A stretch of DNA of 64,000 nt, from NCBI GenBank assembly GCA_025201845.1, contig MU603932.1:3006-67005 (forward strand), read 5' to 3'. How positions within the stretch are numbered: position 1 is the first letter of the stretch; each line of letters begins with the position of its first letter. The notes beneath the pieces are model-generated. The model was not told where the DNA came from, ran no database searches, and worked only from the letters and a program-made list of their open reading frames with translations. A program made the position numbers and the translations under genes. The DNA comes from Martensiomyces pterosporus (Eukaryota > Kickxellomycota > Kickxellomycetes > Kickxellales > Kickxellaceae). This document shows positions 32,417 through 43,685 of the stretch, piece by piece.

Positions 32417-35231
32417 TTATGATCCGGATGCCGGCATACTGCACTCATTGGCGCACTCCGGGATAAAGTCGCGCGAGTGGCTGGGCGTTGAGTGGCACGG
32501 ACCCACCGACATTCTCGACGACAGAAGAGGGGGCGACGCCGAGCCCACCATTCCCGGATGCGAGGGCATTCTCTGGTGGCCATGCGGCCCCGCCAGCTGA
32601 GGCGGCGGCAGCGCGCTGGCATTCGAATTCGTGCTGCTGCGCCAGAGCGTCGTCTGCTGGCCCGTGCTCGACGTGCTAGCCCTCGAGGCCACGCGCGCCG
32701 CCCTGGTGCCCGAGCTCTTGGCGATGATGTCGCCCAAATACGGGTTAGTGGGATCCAGCACAACGCTGTCGCCATAGTGGGATGGCTGGTAGATCATCGA
32801 CCGCGGACGCGGCCTGGAGTCGCCGCCAACGCGCATGGCTGGGTCGGGAATCGACAGCACGTCGGAGTGCCAGATTTCAGCGGTGGGGTAGTCGAAGCCC
32901 ATGGGCATGTAGCCTGTTGACGACGAGTACTGGTGCTGGAGGTCGACGATCGAGCTCCGTGGCCGGAACATGCGCCCGCCCGCAGCGATCCCGCCCTGGT
33001 AGTCTGTTTCGGAGCGCGTGCCACCGCGATCACCGAATGCCGGCTCAAAACGCAGCTGCCTGGCCGACCACAGATTGTCTGCCGAGCACCTGCCGCTGTC
33101 GATGTCGCTGCCGACGCTGTGGCATGGCTCGTGGATGGAGCTGGCGGGCTTTCGCGGCTGCAGCTTGGGCAGGCTGGCTATGGGCGCCGATTCGGTATCC
33201 TGCGACAGATTGCGCTCAAATAGCGAGGCGGGCTGGTGCGGCGCTCCGGAAGAGCTAGAATCCACAGAGTTTACGGTGCCCGTTGGCGCGTTGCTCTGCT
33301 CAAATGCTTCGTCGCTTGAATCCCTCGACGACCCCACCATGTTGGGCGACCTGGGCGACACCGCGTTCGGCGACGAGCGCGGATACCGCAAATCGGAGAA
33401 TGCCGGCGAGTACCCCTCAAAGCTGAGCTCGCTGACATTCATTATTGGCGACAGGTGGGTGAACGGCACAAGTGCCAGCGACCCCACTGGCGCACTAGTC
33501 GATGCCCCCGGGGTGCCCTCCAGCGGATGCAAGTACATGTTGGGTGTCGGGGTCTCCAGCATCTGGTTTTTGGACGATGGCTGCTTGGAATTCGAGGTCA
33601 GCATCGACATGTCTGCTGAGAACGGGCGAGCCTTCCTCAAGGGAGTGGCTCTTGGCGCTGCTGGCTGTATTTTCTGGTTGTGGGCAAGAGCAACAGAGCG
33701 CCGTCTATGGCCTTGTGCCGGATCAGCGCGGCTGCTTTGGCCACGGCTTCTGCCCAAACACATGGCTGGGAACTCGTCCGAGCTAGATCCCGAATCAGGC
33801 GGACTAGCCAGCCCGCAGTCAGCATCCACAGTCCTGCCCATGGGGCACCTGTGGCAGACGCTCTCCATCAATAAGCGCCAGTTGTCCAAGCTACTGGCGC
33901 CGTCCTGGATGGTGATCCGGCAGCGACTGAACTTGTTGCCCGTGCTGACCTGCAATGTTCCTGCACCGACCATGGCAATGCGGGCACGCGGCAAGAATAC
34001 AGAGGTCTCTGGCGCGCCCTTGGGCACGTCGCCCTGGGAGCGGAACACATGGAAGTATCCGCGCGATGTGAGAACGCCGTACTTGGACTGCCATGTGCTT
34101 CTGAACAACGGGCCGTGCTCCTTTAGCGCGACGACGCCTTGGCGCAGCACGCGTATCCACTCGCTGCTCTTCCCGGCATACTCACACTCGTCCGCTGGCG
34201 GTGGCTGTCCGTTGCTGGTCTGCGCTGTGTCGAGCGCATCCGGGTATTTCTTGCTGAAATGCACCCACTCGGCGCCTCCGTCAATGCGCTCGATGGCGCG
34301 GATGTCTTTTTTCGACAAGTGGCGCAGCTGCTTCTGGGTTTCGGTCACTAAACCCATGTATCTGTTTACGACGGAGGCAATGCGCTCGATGAGCTGGGGC
34401 TCAAAGTCCCGGATGTGCGCTTGCTGTGCCTTGACCAGACTGCGAAGCCTGGTCTCCATTTCCGAGCGCTTCCGCAGCAGGGCCTCGATCTCTACACATC
34501 CGCCGTATGTCGCAATACAAATGAGCATGTTGTCGGCATTCCACGGAGAAGCAGTAATGCAGTGGAGAGGCGTGGGAAGCAAATGGCTCCCTGTGCAGCT
34601 TACCTAGATTTATGATGAACGGGTCCTTGACAACCTCCTTTCTGAGACTTGCTGCACTGTCCGCAGCCTCGATAGCAATATCCAGAAGCCGCGACCGCTT
34701 CTTGATGTTGGTCTTGCACTCCGCCAGCTCGCAGTACACCGATCGCACTGCCACCGTGTACGAGTTCATCATCTCCCTTATCTCCTCCCTGACCTCTGCC
34801 AGACTGCCAAGAGCATCAGCCCTCACTTCCTGGCTAATTGCGCAATGGCCCTCGACCATTCTCTGCTGGTATCCCTTCAATCTCCTGGCAACTGCCTGAA
34901 TGCCCTCGCTGCTGGGAGGAAGCAGGAGGGCGCCTTCGTGCAGGGGCACTTGGAGTATGTCGCCGATGCGGGCATAGACGGTTGCGAGGTCCAGCTCGGC
35001 AGCCGCCATGCTCTTGAAGAACTCCTGGTAGTTGTCCACCATGTGCAGCCAGGCCTGCAGGCGCTGGTAGCAGAGGTCGCTGGCGTCGCCACTCCCGCAG
35101 CTTCGGGCGGGCAGGAAGGCCGTTTTAATGGCGGGCCCGGCTTTGCGATTCGGCATGATGCGGATGTCGTCCTTGCGAACGGGCAGCTGCGAGCGCCGCT
35201 TGAGCGACTTGTTGGCGGCGGCAGGAGTCAT
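32417..35231 (-). CDS. Slm1/Slm2-like BAR and PH domain protein
   Basis: Predicted membrane-associated effector of TORC2 and phosphoinositide signalling, as for yeast Slm1/Slm2. Coding exons are 35231-34604 and 34491-32417, with a 112-nt intron (donor GTAAGC, acceptor TAG), giving 900 aa. Residues ~55-290 are long helices of BAR/F-BAR type (LCYQRLQAWLHMVDNYQEFF onward). A PH domain spans ~323-424, including GPLFRSTWQSKYGVLTSRGYFHVF and ending DNWRLLMESVC. The last ~475 residues are Ser/Pro-rich and disordered, with many possible phosphorylation sites. Start is the ATG at 35231; one more in-frame codon run upstream lacks ATG. Yeast Slm proteins are shorter (~650-690 aa), the difference lying in the tail. 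Exact pathway is inferred from the family. Confidence 0.87.
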
Positions 35232-36278
35232 ATGCAAGGAGTACGAGTGGTGGGTTGGTGGAGGTCAGTGATATGAAGCTGCAGGCATAAATAGGCAATT
35301 CTGTTCTAGAAAACAAGCGGCGGTGTGAGCGTGTGTGGGGCTGGAATTGGTGTGCTGGCTACTAAAATAGCTAACGGGTGAGAGAGGAAGGCGGGCCATG
35401 GGCGCACGACCCATCCTCGCTTGCAATTTTTATTGCCGGCGAACCAGTATCCCAGCCCGCACCTGGGACTGCAAAAGAAAGCGCTGTCTGGCACTACTCT
35501 TGCTAATTTTGTGCATGTCGTGTGTATCAGGAAACAGATCCTGTCTGCACTCTACCTGCACACACCAAAACCTGCTTAATTTTCGCTTGATGGAGGGGAG
35601 GGCTGCTAATCAGCACACTATCCCTGCGCTCGATGCGAATCTCATATAAGAGAGGCGGCTGCCTCCCCTCTCCCATCCCCCAAGTAGCTGTTTCCGGCAA
35701 ACAGGGCGCATTGAATGCCACACCAAACGGGCCGTGGCGTCTGGTTAATTGCTCTCCTCTTCCTCCTCCCGCTCCTGCGGAGCCAGACATCGGATTTGAG
35801 GGAAGGGAGCTATGCTGCTGCTGCCTAAACAGAAAACCAGATACGCAATTTGTCTGAGACGCCGCAGCTCTGCCTTGTTCGCCAGCGCACGCAATGACGA
35901 TGGTGCTGGATCTTGGAAATGGACATCGGAGCCTGTACTATTCTCTCCCCCCCGAGCCTCCGTCGACACGCCTTCAGCCGCAGCGGTCCCAAGCTGCTCA
36001 GCCGCAGCTCCCACCTGCGCTCGATTTGTCAGCCCAAGCGGCACATGCTGGCAGATCAGATCGTCTGATATCGTGCTGCGGAATTAGGGATTAGTAATCA
36101 TTGCCTTCTAGTTTTGGCAGGCTTTGAGGAAAGAAAAAAAAAGTTGCTCGCTTATAAGAAAAAAAAGGGCTAGCAGCACTTGCGCTCAGTTCCCAGCGGC
36201 CCTATACTCATTCCTCCTCTTTCTTACTGCCCTATACACACACGCACCTTAGCCCCTCCCCACAGAAATATCAGAAGA
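35232..36278. other. Divergent promoter region, Slm1-like / NMD3
   Basis: 1.05 kb between divergent starts. No supported gene. A TATA-like element near the NMD3 side is listed separately. Confidence 0.45.
36153..36158 (+). promoter_or_regulatory. TATA-like element upstream of NMD3
   Basis: TATAAG followed by an A-run, about 125 nt upstream of the NMD3 ATG; position is plausible for a promoter. Assigned by motif only. Confidence 0.35.
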
Positions 36279-37790
36279 ATGGAGTATCTCCCGGAGACAC
36301 GGCAGCAGCTCATTCTCTGCTGCGAGTGCGGCACGGCGATTCCGCCCAATCCGGCCAACATGTGCGTGAACTGCGTTCGCTCGATAGTCGACATCACCGA
36401 GGGCATCCCTAAGCAGGCAACGGTCCACTGGTGCAAGAACTGCGAGCGCTACCTGCAGCCGCCGGCGTCGTGGGTGGCGTGCGATCTCGAGAGCCGCGAG
36501 CTCCTGGCACTGTGTCTGAAGAAGCTCAAGGGCCTGGTAAAGGTGCGTCTGATCGACGCCGGATTCATCTGGACCGAGCCCCACTCGCGGCGCATCAAGG
36601 TCAAGCTCACAATCCAGAAGGAGGTCTTTGCTGCCACCATCCTGCAGCAGTCCTTTGAGGTGGAGTTTGTGGTTGCCTCGATGATGTGCCCCGACTGCAC
36701 CAGGGTGATGGCGCAGAATACCTGGAAGGCCATGGTGCAGGTGAGACAGAAGGTCGACCACCAGAGGACGTTCTTCTACCTCGAGCAGCTTATTCTCAAG
36801 CACAATGCGCACCAGGACACGATCAACATCAAGGAGGTGAAGGGCGGCTTGGACTTCCACTTTGCCCAGCGCTCGCATGCGATCAAGATGGTCGAGTTTT
36901 TGGGAAGCATGGTGCCCACAAGATCAAAGACATCGGAGCAGCTGATTTCCACCGATATCCACAGCAGCACGTCGAACTACAAGTTCACGTACTCGGTGGA
37001 GATCATCCCCATTTGCAAGGACGACCTTGTCGTGCTGCCCAAGAAGATCGCAAACTCCCTGGGGCACATCGCTCCCCTCACTCTGTGCACGCGCGTGGGC
37101 AGCTCGGTGCACATCATCGACTTCAAGACCCTCCAGCAGTCGGATGTCTCCGGGCTCGTGTACTGGCGTAGCGAGGACGTCACGCCCGTCTGCTCGATGC
37201 GCGACCTCAAGGAGTTCTACGTCATGGATGTGGATCTCCTTGGCCCCCGTGCGGGCCGCTATGCCCTGGCCGACGTTACCATCCAGAGGATGGCCGATGT
37301 TGGAAAGAACGACGACGTCATCATTGTGCGCTCCCATCTGGGCAACCTGCTCAACTTTGGCGACACCGTGCTGGGATACGACCTGCTCACGGCGAACATC
37401 AACAACGAGAACTTTGAGAAGCTCCGCCAGGACGATATTCCCAGCGTTGTGCTTGTGAAGAAGAGCTACCCCGAGCGCCGCAGAAAGCGCAAGCAGCGCA
37501 ACTGGAAGCTCAAGTCGCTCAGCAAGGATGAGGGCGACCTGGCGCCCAAGAAGCAGGAGCAGGAGAAGCTCGAGGCTGACTTTGAGAACTTCCTGCGCGA
37601 CCTCGAGGAGGACCCCGAGCTCCGCCAGAGCATCAACCTGTACAAGGACGCCAGTGCTGCTGGTGCGCCCCAGCCCGCTGACATGGAGAGCGACATGGGC
37701 GATGACGACGAGCTGCCCGAGGTTCCTCTGGAGGAGCTCTTGGACGACCTCAAGATTAGCGCCGACGACGACGACATGGACATGGAGTAA
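36279..37790 (+). CDS. NMD3: 60S ribosomal subunit nuclear export adaptor Nmd3
   Basis: Adaptor that binds pre-60S subunits and links them to the Crm1 exportin. The single-exon product is 503 aa, close to the yeast length (518). The N-terminus carries the zinc-binding Cys pairs C14/C17, C29/C32, C52/C55 and a fourth in MMCPDC near 163-168. The middle contains FHFAQRSHAIKMVEFLGSMVPTR in two pieces typical of the family. The C-terminus has a basic KKSYPERRRKRKQRNWKLK and then acidic, Leu-rich sequence (EVPLEELLDDLKI) suited to a leucine-rich export signal. The ATG at 36279 (MEYLPETRQQ) fits homology; upstream codons in the same frame have no ATG. Strong codon bias toward C/G third positions suggests high expression. 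Confidence 0.96.
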   Translation: MEYLPETRQQLILCCECGTAIPPNPANMCVNCVRSIVDITEGIPKQATVHWCKNCERYLQPPASWVACDLESRELLALCLKKLKGLVKVRLIDAGFIWTEPHSRRIKVKLTIQKEVFAATILQQSFEVEFVVASMMCPDCTRVMAQNTWKAMVQVRQKVDHQRTFFYLEQLILKHNAHQDTINIKEVKGGLDFHFAQRSHAIKMVEFLGSMVPTRSKTSEQLISTDIHSSTSNYKFTYSVEIIPICKDDLVVLPKKIANSLGHIAPLTLCTRVGSSVHIIDFKTLQQSDVSGLVYWRSEDVTPVCSMRDLKEFYVMDVDLLGPRAGRYALADVTIQRMADVGKNDDVIIVRSHLGNLLNFGDTVLGYDLLTANINNENFEKLRQDDIPSVVLVKKSYPERRRKRKQRNWKLKSLSKDEGDLAPKKQEQEKLEADFENFLRDLEEDPELRQSINLYKDASAAGAPQPADMESDMGDDDELPEVPLEELLDDLKISADDDDMDME

Positions 37791-38406
37791 AAACAAAATC
37801 TGCAACGTGTGCTTTTCCATTCTATTTTTTTTACATCACTCTTTTCCCCCCCCCTTTTACTAAGCCCCGCTACATACATACGCTATGTACCATTGAATGC
37901 GGGCTGCTAATTGCATGTAGTAGTCGGGGAGGAGGCCGCCTGCAAATCCTAGGATGAAGCCGAGATATGCGCAAAATCACGCACTGCCTTGAAAAATCTC
38001 GGCGAATCGGGGTTCGTCCCAATTGAAGGACGAAAGGGAGTGCTCAATTGCGGCCAGCATTGCCAGGCACTGGGCTGTGCTCAGCATTCCTCATATAACC
38101 CTCCTTTGTTCGAATCGAGCAGGGCTTGCTGCTCGTGCTCCAAAGAAATCCGCGCAAGCAGAGACGGGATACTCTCTGCTCGATTTCTCCCTGGCCGCCT
38201 GGTTTCTCGCCTGGACCACCCCTGCTCCCTCCTGGCATCCCCCGCCCCCTGGCTCTCTTCCTCCTCCCCGTCTCCTCTCCCAAACAGTGCTTTCAACACT
38301 ACCTCCTTTTGCTAAATATCTCTACACCGCCTTCTGCATCCCTTCTCTCCCCGACACACCCGCATTTATATCCACCATAGCAGCTGCCAGGCAAGAGTAT
38401 CAAAAC
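37791..38406. other. Intergenic region between NMD3 and acidic protein gene
   Basis: 616 bp. A pyrimidine-rich plus-strand block (about 38210-38290) precedes the next start. No supported gene or RNA was seen. Confidence 0.4.
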
Positions 38407-39157
38407 ATGACTGTCGAAGCTGAACGTGAAAAACGCGTCGAGGCCATCGAGAAGCGGCTCGGCAGCAGCAGCCAAGGGTAAGCGCACAGGTAATAAGCGT
38501 GCCCTCTTCCTTTGGAGGCCCGCACACGCGTAAAAGCAGCAGCAGCAGCAGCAGCGCTGCACCAAGCGGCACGCGCAACTGAAGGGCGATGAAATTGTCT
38601 GTTGTTGATGTAGTGCCGCGGATGAACCGCAGGCTGACAATGGCGCCCAGCCCGCCGAGTCCATCTCTATCAAGGGCTCTTACAAGAAGAGCGGCAAGTT
38701 CCCAGGCGTCGGCAAGAGCCTCTCGGGCCGCGTCGAAGAGGAGGACAACCAAGACGAAGACGCTCTTCCCGATGAGCTGGACGAGGGGGACTTTGGCGAC
38801 GAGGTGGGATCCGACTTTGGCGACGAGTACCAGTCCCAGGAGGAGGAGGAGGAAGAGGAGGAAGACTACGACGACGAGGATGTTTATGGCAGCGACGATA
38901 ACGCGCCTCGTGGTGGCTCAGCCACGTACAACCTGCGCACCCCCAACTCGAAGCGCAAGCTTGGTGCCGAGGATGGCAGCGACGAGGACGGGGACGATGG
39001 CCCGACCCTGAGGACACGCCAAAGGACGGCTGCCAGCTACGACGAGGACGACGACGACGAGGAGGAGGGTGTCGAGGATGTCGAGGGCGTTGAGGACGTC
39101 GAAGATGCTGGGGAGGAGGACGAGGAGGACGAGGCCGATGAGGAGGACGAGGTGTAA
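38407..39157 (+). CDS. Acidic, probably nuclear protein of unknown function
   Basis: Not recognised. Coding exons are 38407-38477 and 38614-39157, with a 136-nt intron (donor GTAAGC, acceptor TAG) and a total of 204 aa. The short first exon encodes a charged helix (MTVEAEREKRVEAIEKRLG). The middle has a basic patch with ISIKGSYKKSGKFPGVGKSL. The rest is dominated by Asp/Glu runs, broken by short basic or aromatic motifs TYNLRTPNSKRKLG and LRTRQRTAASY. The composition resembles histone chaperones or nucleolar proteins, but no family signature is present, so that is only a guess. The intron model is supported by the frame, consensus splice sites and the ATG context. Confidence 0.7.
38535..38555 (+). 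repeat. AGC trinucleotide microsatellite in intron
   Basis: Seven copies of AGC inside the intron of the acidic protein gene. If translated it would encode a homopolymer, but it lies between the splice sites. Confidence 0.85.
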
Positions 39158-39423
39158 AGGTGTCTGCAGGCGACTCCCCACCACCGCCCTCTCTCCATAT
39201 CCACATGTATGCAGTCTTCTTTGCTTGCTTGAGCATCCTCGGGCCTCACTATATCCATTAGCGGCAGTTTTCCAACCCTTTCTTCTCTCAGGTTGATAGC
39301 AATGCAACTATCATTTCTCCGTGTAAAAAAGTCATATGTGTTAGAGCAAAAGTCGATGCCTAGCGGTGCGTAGGAGCTGAACAAAGCGTGTGGAGGAGCA
39401 CATGGGAAAAGGCGCTGCTGCTG

Positions 39424-40446
39424 CTAAGCTTTCTCTGCAGCCGGCGTTTTTGGCCTGTACGTCCTGGCTGCAAACTCGTTGAACAGCCTGATAAGCTCGA
39501 TGATATACGGGATGAACCAGTAGGTGAACACCTTCTGGTAGCCGCTCTGGCAGTCGGGCAGCAGGGCATAGATGAACCCGGCAGACAGGCCGACGTAGAA
39601 CTGGCCGATTTGAAGACGCGTGAGGATCTGCTTGCCCGGCGGCCTTATCCCCAGCGCAGTCAGCGTGTAGTACGTGTACATGATGGCATGGATGATGCTG
39701 TTTTCAAACACAAAGAACGCCAGGTAGGGCGACTGCACGTAGTTGCCCAGCCACATGATAAACACCGCGCCCGAGTGATGGAATTTTTGCAGATACCCCG
39801 CCTCCCGGCCCTTCGCCAAGATGATTGCCGTGTCGAAGAACTCGTAGTATTTGGACAGGTAGAAGAGGAACCCGTGCATCAGCAGTTTCTCGTTCCACAG
39901 CCTCCACTCTGTGTCGCAGAACCCGCCCTTGAGCCCCTGAGCTTGCACGTTTCTGACAACCGCAGGGAAGAAGTCCACGAACGTCCAAATCGAGTAAAGG
40001 GCAAGAACCATGTTGTGAGCGATAATCGCATTCTTGAGGTTGCCAGGCAGCTCTGGATGGCGCTGCTTCTGCTTCTGCTGGGAAGTGCTACTGTGTGTGG
40101 AGGCCTGATCGCGTCGTAAGGCTGCCTTTTGCTCGTTGCTCCGCTCCCACAGATATGCCGCCACGTTGTAGAGAAAGATGCCGGCTAGCGGCACACAGGG
40201 CATCATCATAAATTTGTATGCTCTGCCCAGAGGGATATCCTCAACACGCGTGGTGATATTGGGCGACATGCTTGGCTTGCTCGCCAGCGTAAGGGCCCAC
40301 TTGATAAACATGTAGATGGCTGCGATGAACGAGAAGAAATCCTGGCGGTGCGTGTCGCTGTAGCTAGTGGCAATGTAGATGAGAAGAAAAGTGTAGAGGT
40401 ACGGCCACCCGTAGTACAAGATATTGGACGTGTTGACGGCTGCCAT
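39424..40446 (-). CDS. Fatty-acid elongase (ELO family), copy 2, intronless
   Basis: Second ER elongase, 340 aa, single exon. The start is the ATG at 40446 (MAAVNTSN); the open frame extends upstream but has no ATG. KYYEFFDT is at ~199-206 and the histidine box QKFHHSG at ~220-226, again with Gln in place of the usual first His. MYTYYTLTALGIRPPGK follows. It carries a long hydrophilic loop (about 102-140, rich in Gln/Lys/Ser) that copy 1 lacks. The tail (RPKTPAAEKA) is basic. Copy 1 has two introns and this copy none, so the two are probably anciently separated rather than a recent duplication. Substrate cannot be told from sequence. Confidence 0.9.
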   Translation of the reverse strand: MAAVNTSNILYYGWPYLYTFLLIYIATSYSDTHRQDFFSFIAAIYMFIKWALTLASKPSMSPNITTRVEDIPLGRAYKFMMMPCVPLAGIFLYNVAAYLWERSNEQKAALRRDQASTHSSTSQQKQKQRHPELPGNLKNAIIAHNMVLALYSIWTFVDFFPAVVRNVQAQGLKGGFCDTEWRLWNEKLLMHGFLFYLSKYYEFFDTAIILAKGREAGYLQKFHHSGAVFIMWLGNYVQSPYLAFFVFENSIIHAIMYTYYTLTALGIRPPGKQILTRLQIGQFYVGLSAGFIYALLPDCQSGYQKVFTYWFIPYIIELIRLFNEFAARTYRPKTPAAEKA

Positions 40447-41240
40447 CCTGACTATATATGGTGTCTTGTCTGGCTGTGTGCTCGGCGTTTTGCCGTTTCC
40501 TCCTCTGTTGGCAAGTGCTTCTGCTTTGAAAACGGACAACTGAAGCAGCCACGCCAGCGGTTAATGAGGGTGTTTCCGTAGACAATGGGCAATCCAGCTA
40601 TGTGTGTAGATATGGAACAAGGAAAACGTCTTTGGCCCAAGCCACTCTGTAAGAGACAAAGGCTAGGCGGCGTCGAGCAAGGGAGCAAGGGCGAAAAGGA
40701 GCAGACTTTGGCTTGATATGGCACCAAAAAGCTCCGGCAGAGGTATACTGAAAGGCGATGTGTCCCGAAATGGAGGATTGTAGAAGGAAAGGGCGCCTAC
40801 TTGATGCAAGAGCGCAAATGTGTTAACCCGCATGTCCCCCACCCCCTGCTTAGGCCATTGCGTCTCTCCTTTACTACACAGCGGCTGCTAGAGCCCCTTG
40901 GCAGTGCAAGGCCTTTTGCCCAGACCTGTGTGAGTGAACGGCGACAGCAGCGATGATATTTTACTAGTCCCCGTGGCATAAGCAAGTAATCGTGTTAACG
41001 ACGCCACCTCAATATTGGTGCGCAGTGCAGTGCAGTATATGCGATGACACGAGGGAAAAAAACACGACCACTGGTGGCTGCAAATAAATGCAGTGGCATC
41101 CAGGCACGCTCCGCTTGCTATCCTGAGCTGCTTGGGTGGGCTGCGATGATCATGAGCCAAATATATTGAAAGGCAGGCTAATAGTGGAGAAATATGGTAT
41201 AATGGCACCATACAAAGGAGCCAGTGCAGAACCGAGTGAT
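40447..41240. other. Intergenic region upstream of elongase 2
   Basis: 794 bp between two minus-strand genes. No supported gene or RNA. Confidence 0.4.
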
Positions 41241-43685
41241 TTAAGAATCCCTGATTTCGCCTTCTTCATCGTCTTCGTCGTCTTCAGTAGCCTCGCCTTC
41301 TTCCCTCTCGGCTGCCTGCACCTCCAGCAGCGGTTTTGAAACAGGGGCTGCTGGCAGCGGCTTGTCCTTGGTAGCTACTGCTGGAGCCGTCAGCGCTGGT
41401 GCCGGCGGTTGAGGTGTCTCACCTGCGGCCGCTGGAGGCGGCTTCGATGGAGTGGCTGCGGGCGAGGTGGTGGGGCTAGCGGCTGTGGCGCTGTGTGCTA
41501 CACTGGGCTCCTCGCTCTTCTCTGGGGCTGTGTCTTTTGCTGGAGTCGCGCCTGTGTCAGCGTGAGCAGCCTGGTCCTTATCTGCTGGCTCCACCTCCGC
41601 CTTGACTTCACCAGCACTAGCCTCCGTCGTCGTCGTCTTGGGAGATGGCTCGCTGGCAGTAGGCACTGTAAGCGCAGATACAGAAGAGCTTTCCTTGGCT
41701 GTGTCCATCTCTACGTCATCAGCTTCTATTTTGACAGCAACGTCCACCTTGGCAGGCTCGCCACTCATATCAGTAGTAGGCATCTCCTGGTCTTTCGTGT
41801 CCTTGCTGCTCGGCGCAGGCGTCGCTGCCTTATCCCTTGTGTCTGGCTTGTCAGCTGGGGTAGCTGCAGCAGTCGTGGCAGCAGCTAGATCAGCAGTCTT
41901 CTCCAAAGCCCCTTCGCTTGCCTCAGGCCTAGCTTGTGTGGCGGTGGTAATCGATACAGATGTGGGTGTGCTTACGATCTCCTTTGGTCTTGTTTCAGGC
42001 TCTACAGCATCGACGTCCATAGCATCCGATGCAGGCGCTGGGCCATCACGCTTGGTTTCTCCAGATTGCTTTGTTGTCGCATCGTCCATGTCCACATCAC
42101 CGCCCTTCGCTTCTGCGGCGTCTTGTGTGTTATTCCGCTCCTCGTTGATCACCTTCGTGCCGTCCCTGGAATCGTCACGAAGCCCCATAGCGTCGGCCTC
42201 GTACATCTCGGCCTCGGGCACTACGTGCTGGTCGCGCATTGGCTCTGGCATGCGCTCATCAGGGTCCATCGCATCCTCATCCACGTTGTCCCTGTCAGGG
42301 TCTCTTGGCACGTCCTGCATCTGCACGCTAGGGACAAACCTCGTGCGCTCGATATTCTGCAGCACCTGGGTTTTCATGCGCTCCAGGTACTCGGAGCTGT
42401 TGCTGTTCCCCACGTTGTACGCCGGCACATTGAGTGTGTATTCGGGAGCATAGTAGTCCATGTAATCGTTCATCGGCAGCTTCCGGTCCATTTCCGCGCC
42501 CACCAGAATTCCCGTCTCGTATGCCCACACGCGGCTGACGTTACGGATAGTATACCCGCCGCCGCCGAGAACCAAGGTGGGGAGGTTGAACTCCTTGACA
42601 AACCTCACGCACTCTGCATGTCCGTCCATGCTGAGGTTGAAGCACCCGAGCTTATCGCCAGCCAGCGAGTCTGTGCCGCACTGTAGCACGACCGCATTGG
42701 GCTGGTACCAGTCCATGATGTGCTGGATGACCGGCTTGAACACCGACTGGTAGCTGGTATCGTCGATGCCGTCTCTCAGCGGGAAGTTGACCGCATAGTA
42801 CTTGCCCTTGGCCTCACCAATGTCGCGCAGATCGCCGGTTCCCGGGAAGAACTCGCCGTATTTGTGGAACGAGCAGGTCATCACTCTGTCTGTGGTGTAG
42901 AACGCCTCCTCAACGCCATCGCCGTGGTGCACATCAATGTCGATATACAAAACGCGCTGGTGGTGTCTAAGCAGCTCCAGAATGGCCAGAACAATATCGT
43001 TGATGTAGCAAAAGCCCGACGCCTCGCACTTCTTCGCATGGTGCAGGCCGCCTGACCAGTTGATGCATATATCCGACAGCCCGCGATTCAGCCGCGCTGC
43101 CCCCTCCATTGAGCTGCCGGCAGAGAGCGAGAACAGGTCGAACATCCCGTCGAACACCGGGCAGTCCTCCTCAAAGTTGTACTTGCCCAGCTCGCGCTGG
43201 AAATTCGAGGCATTCTCGGGCGTTACGCGGTTGAGAAAGTCCACATAGTCATCGGAATGGAACTGCGTCATCTCCTGGCATGTGGCGGGCGCTGCACGGT
43301 ATATCGACATCTTCTTATACAGCTCGTAGCTCATCACCAGGTTGTGTGTCATGCGAATCCGGTGTGGCTTCATAGGGTGTCCAGGCCCATAGTGGAAGTT
43401 CCCCACATCAGCTACAACACAAAAAAAAAAGACAAACAGGGCGAGTGATAACTGTGTTAGCCTAGGTTCAGAGGCAGGCAATACGCGTGTGCCAGAGGCG
43501 ACATAGCACACGCTGAGAAAGAGCGAGGCATGTGGCGCGAAGGCGCGTGTGCATGGATCGATGCTGGCAAGTGCGAACACTCGCAGGCGCAAAGGTGCCC
43601 ATGGCTCAATGGGAGTGGAAAATGCACGCTAGCTGCTCAACATACGATCGTAAAAGTACGCGACATTCTTCTTCGGCTGTGCCAT
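41241..43685 (-). CDS. Class I histone deacetylase, RPD3/HDAC1 type
   Basis: Zinc-dependent lysine deacetylase, catalytic subunit of Rpd3/Sin3-like co-repressor complexes. Coding exons are 43685-43646 (40 nt) and 43411-41241, with a 234-nt intron (donor GTATGT, acceptor TAG). The join gives MAQPKKNVAYFYDPDVGNFHYG, exactly the family's conserved start, and a 736-aa protein. Catalytic residues are visible: the His pair H137/H138 in GGLHHAKKCEASGF, zinc ligands D173 and H175 in YIDIDVHHGDG, and the C-terminal LGGGGYTIRNVSRVWAYET. The core ends near residue 380. A ~350-residue Ala/Thr/Glu/Lys-rich tail follows and ends in an acidic EGEIRDS; such tails are usually shorter. It is divergent from the fasciclin gene over 502 bp. 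Confidence 0.95.

Noticed and set aside
33018..34607. 529-codon plus-strand open frame inside the Slm1-like gene
   Set aside because: The minus strand encodes BAR and PH domain sequence over the same span; the plus frame has no motif.
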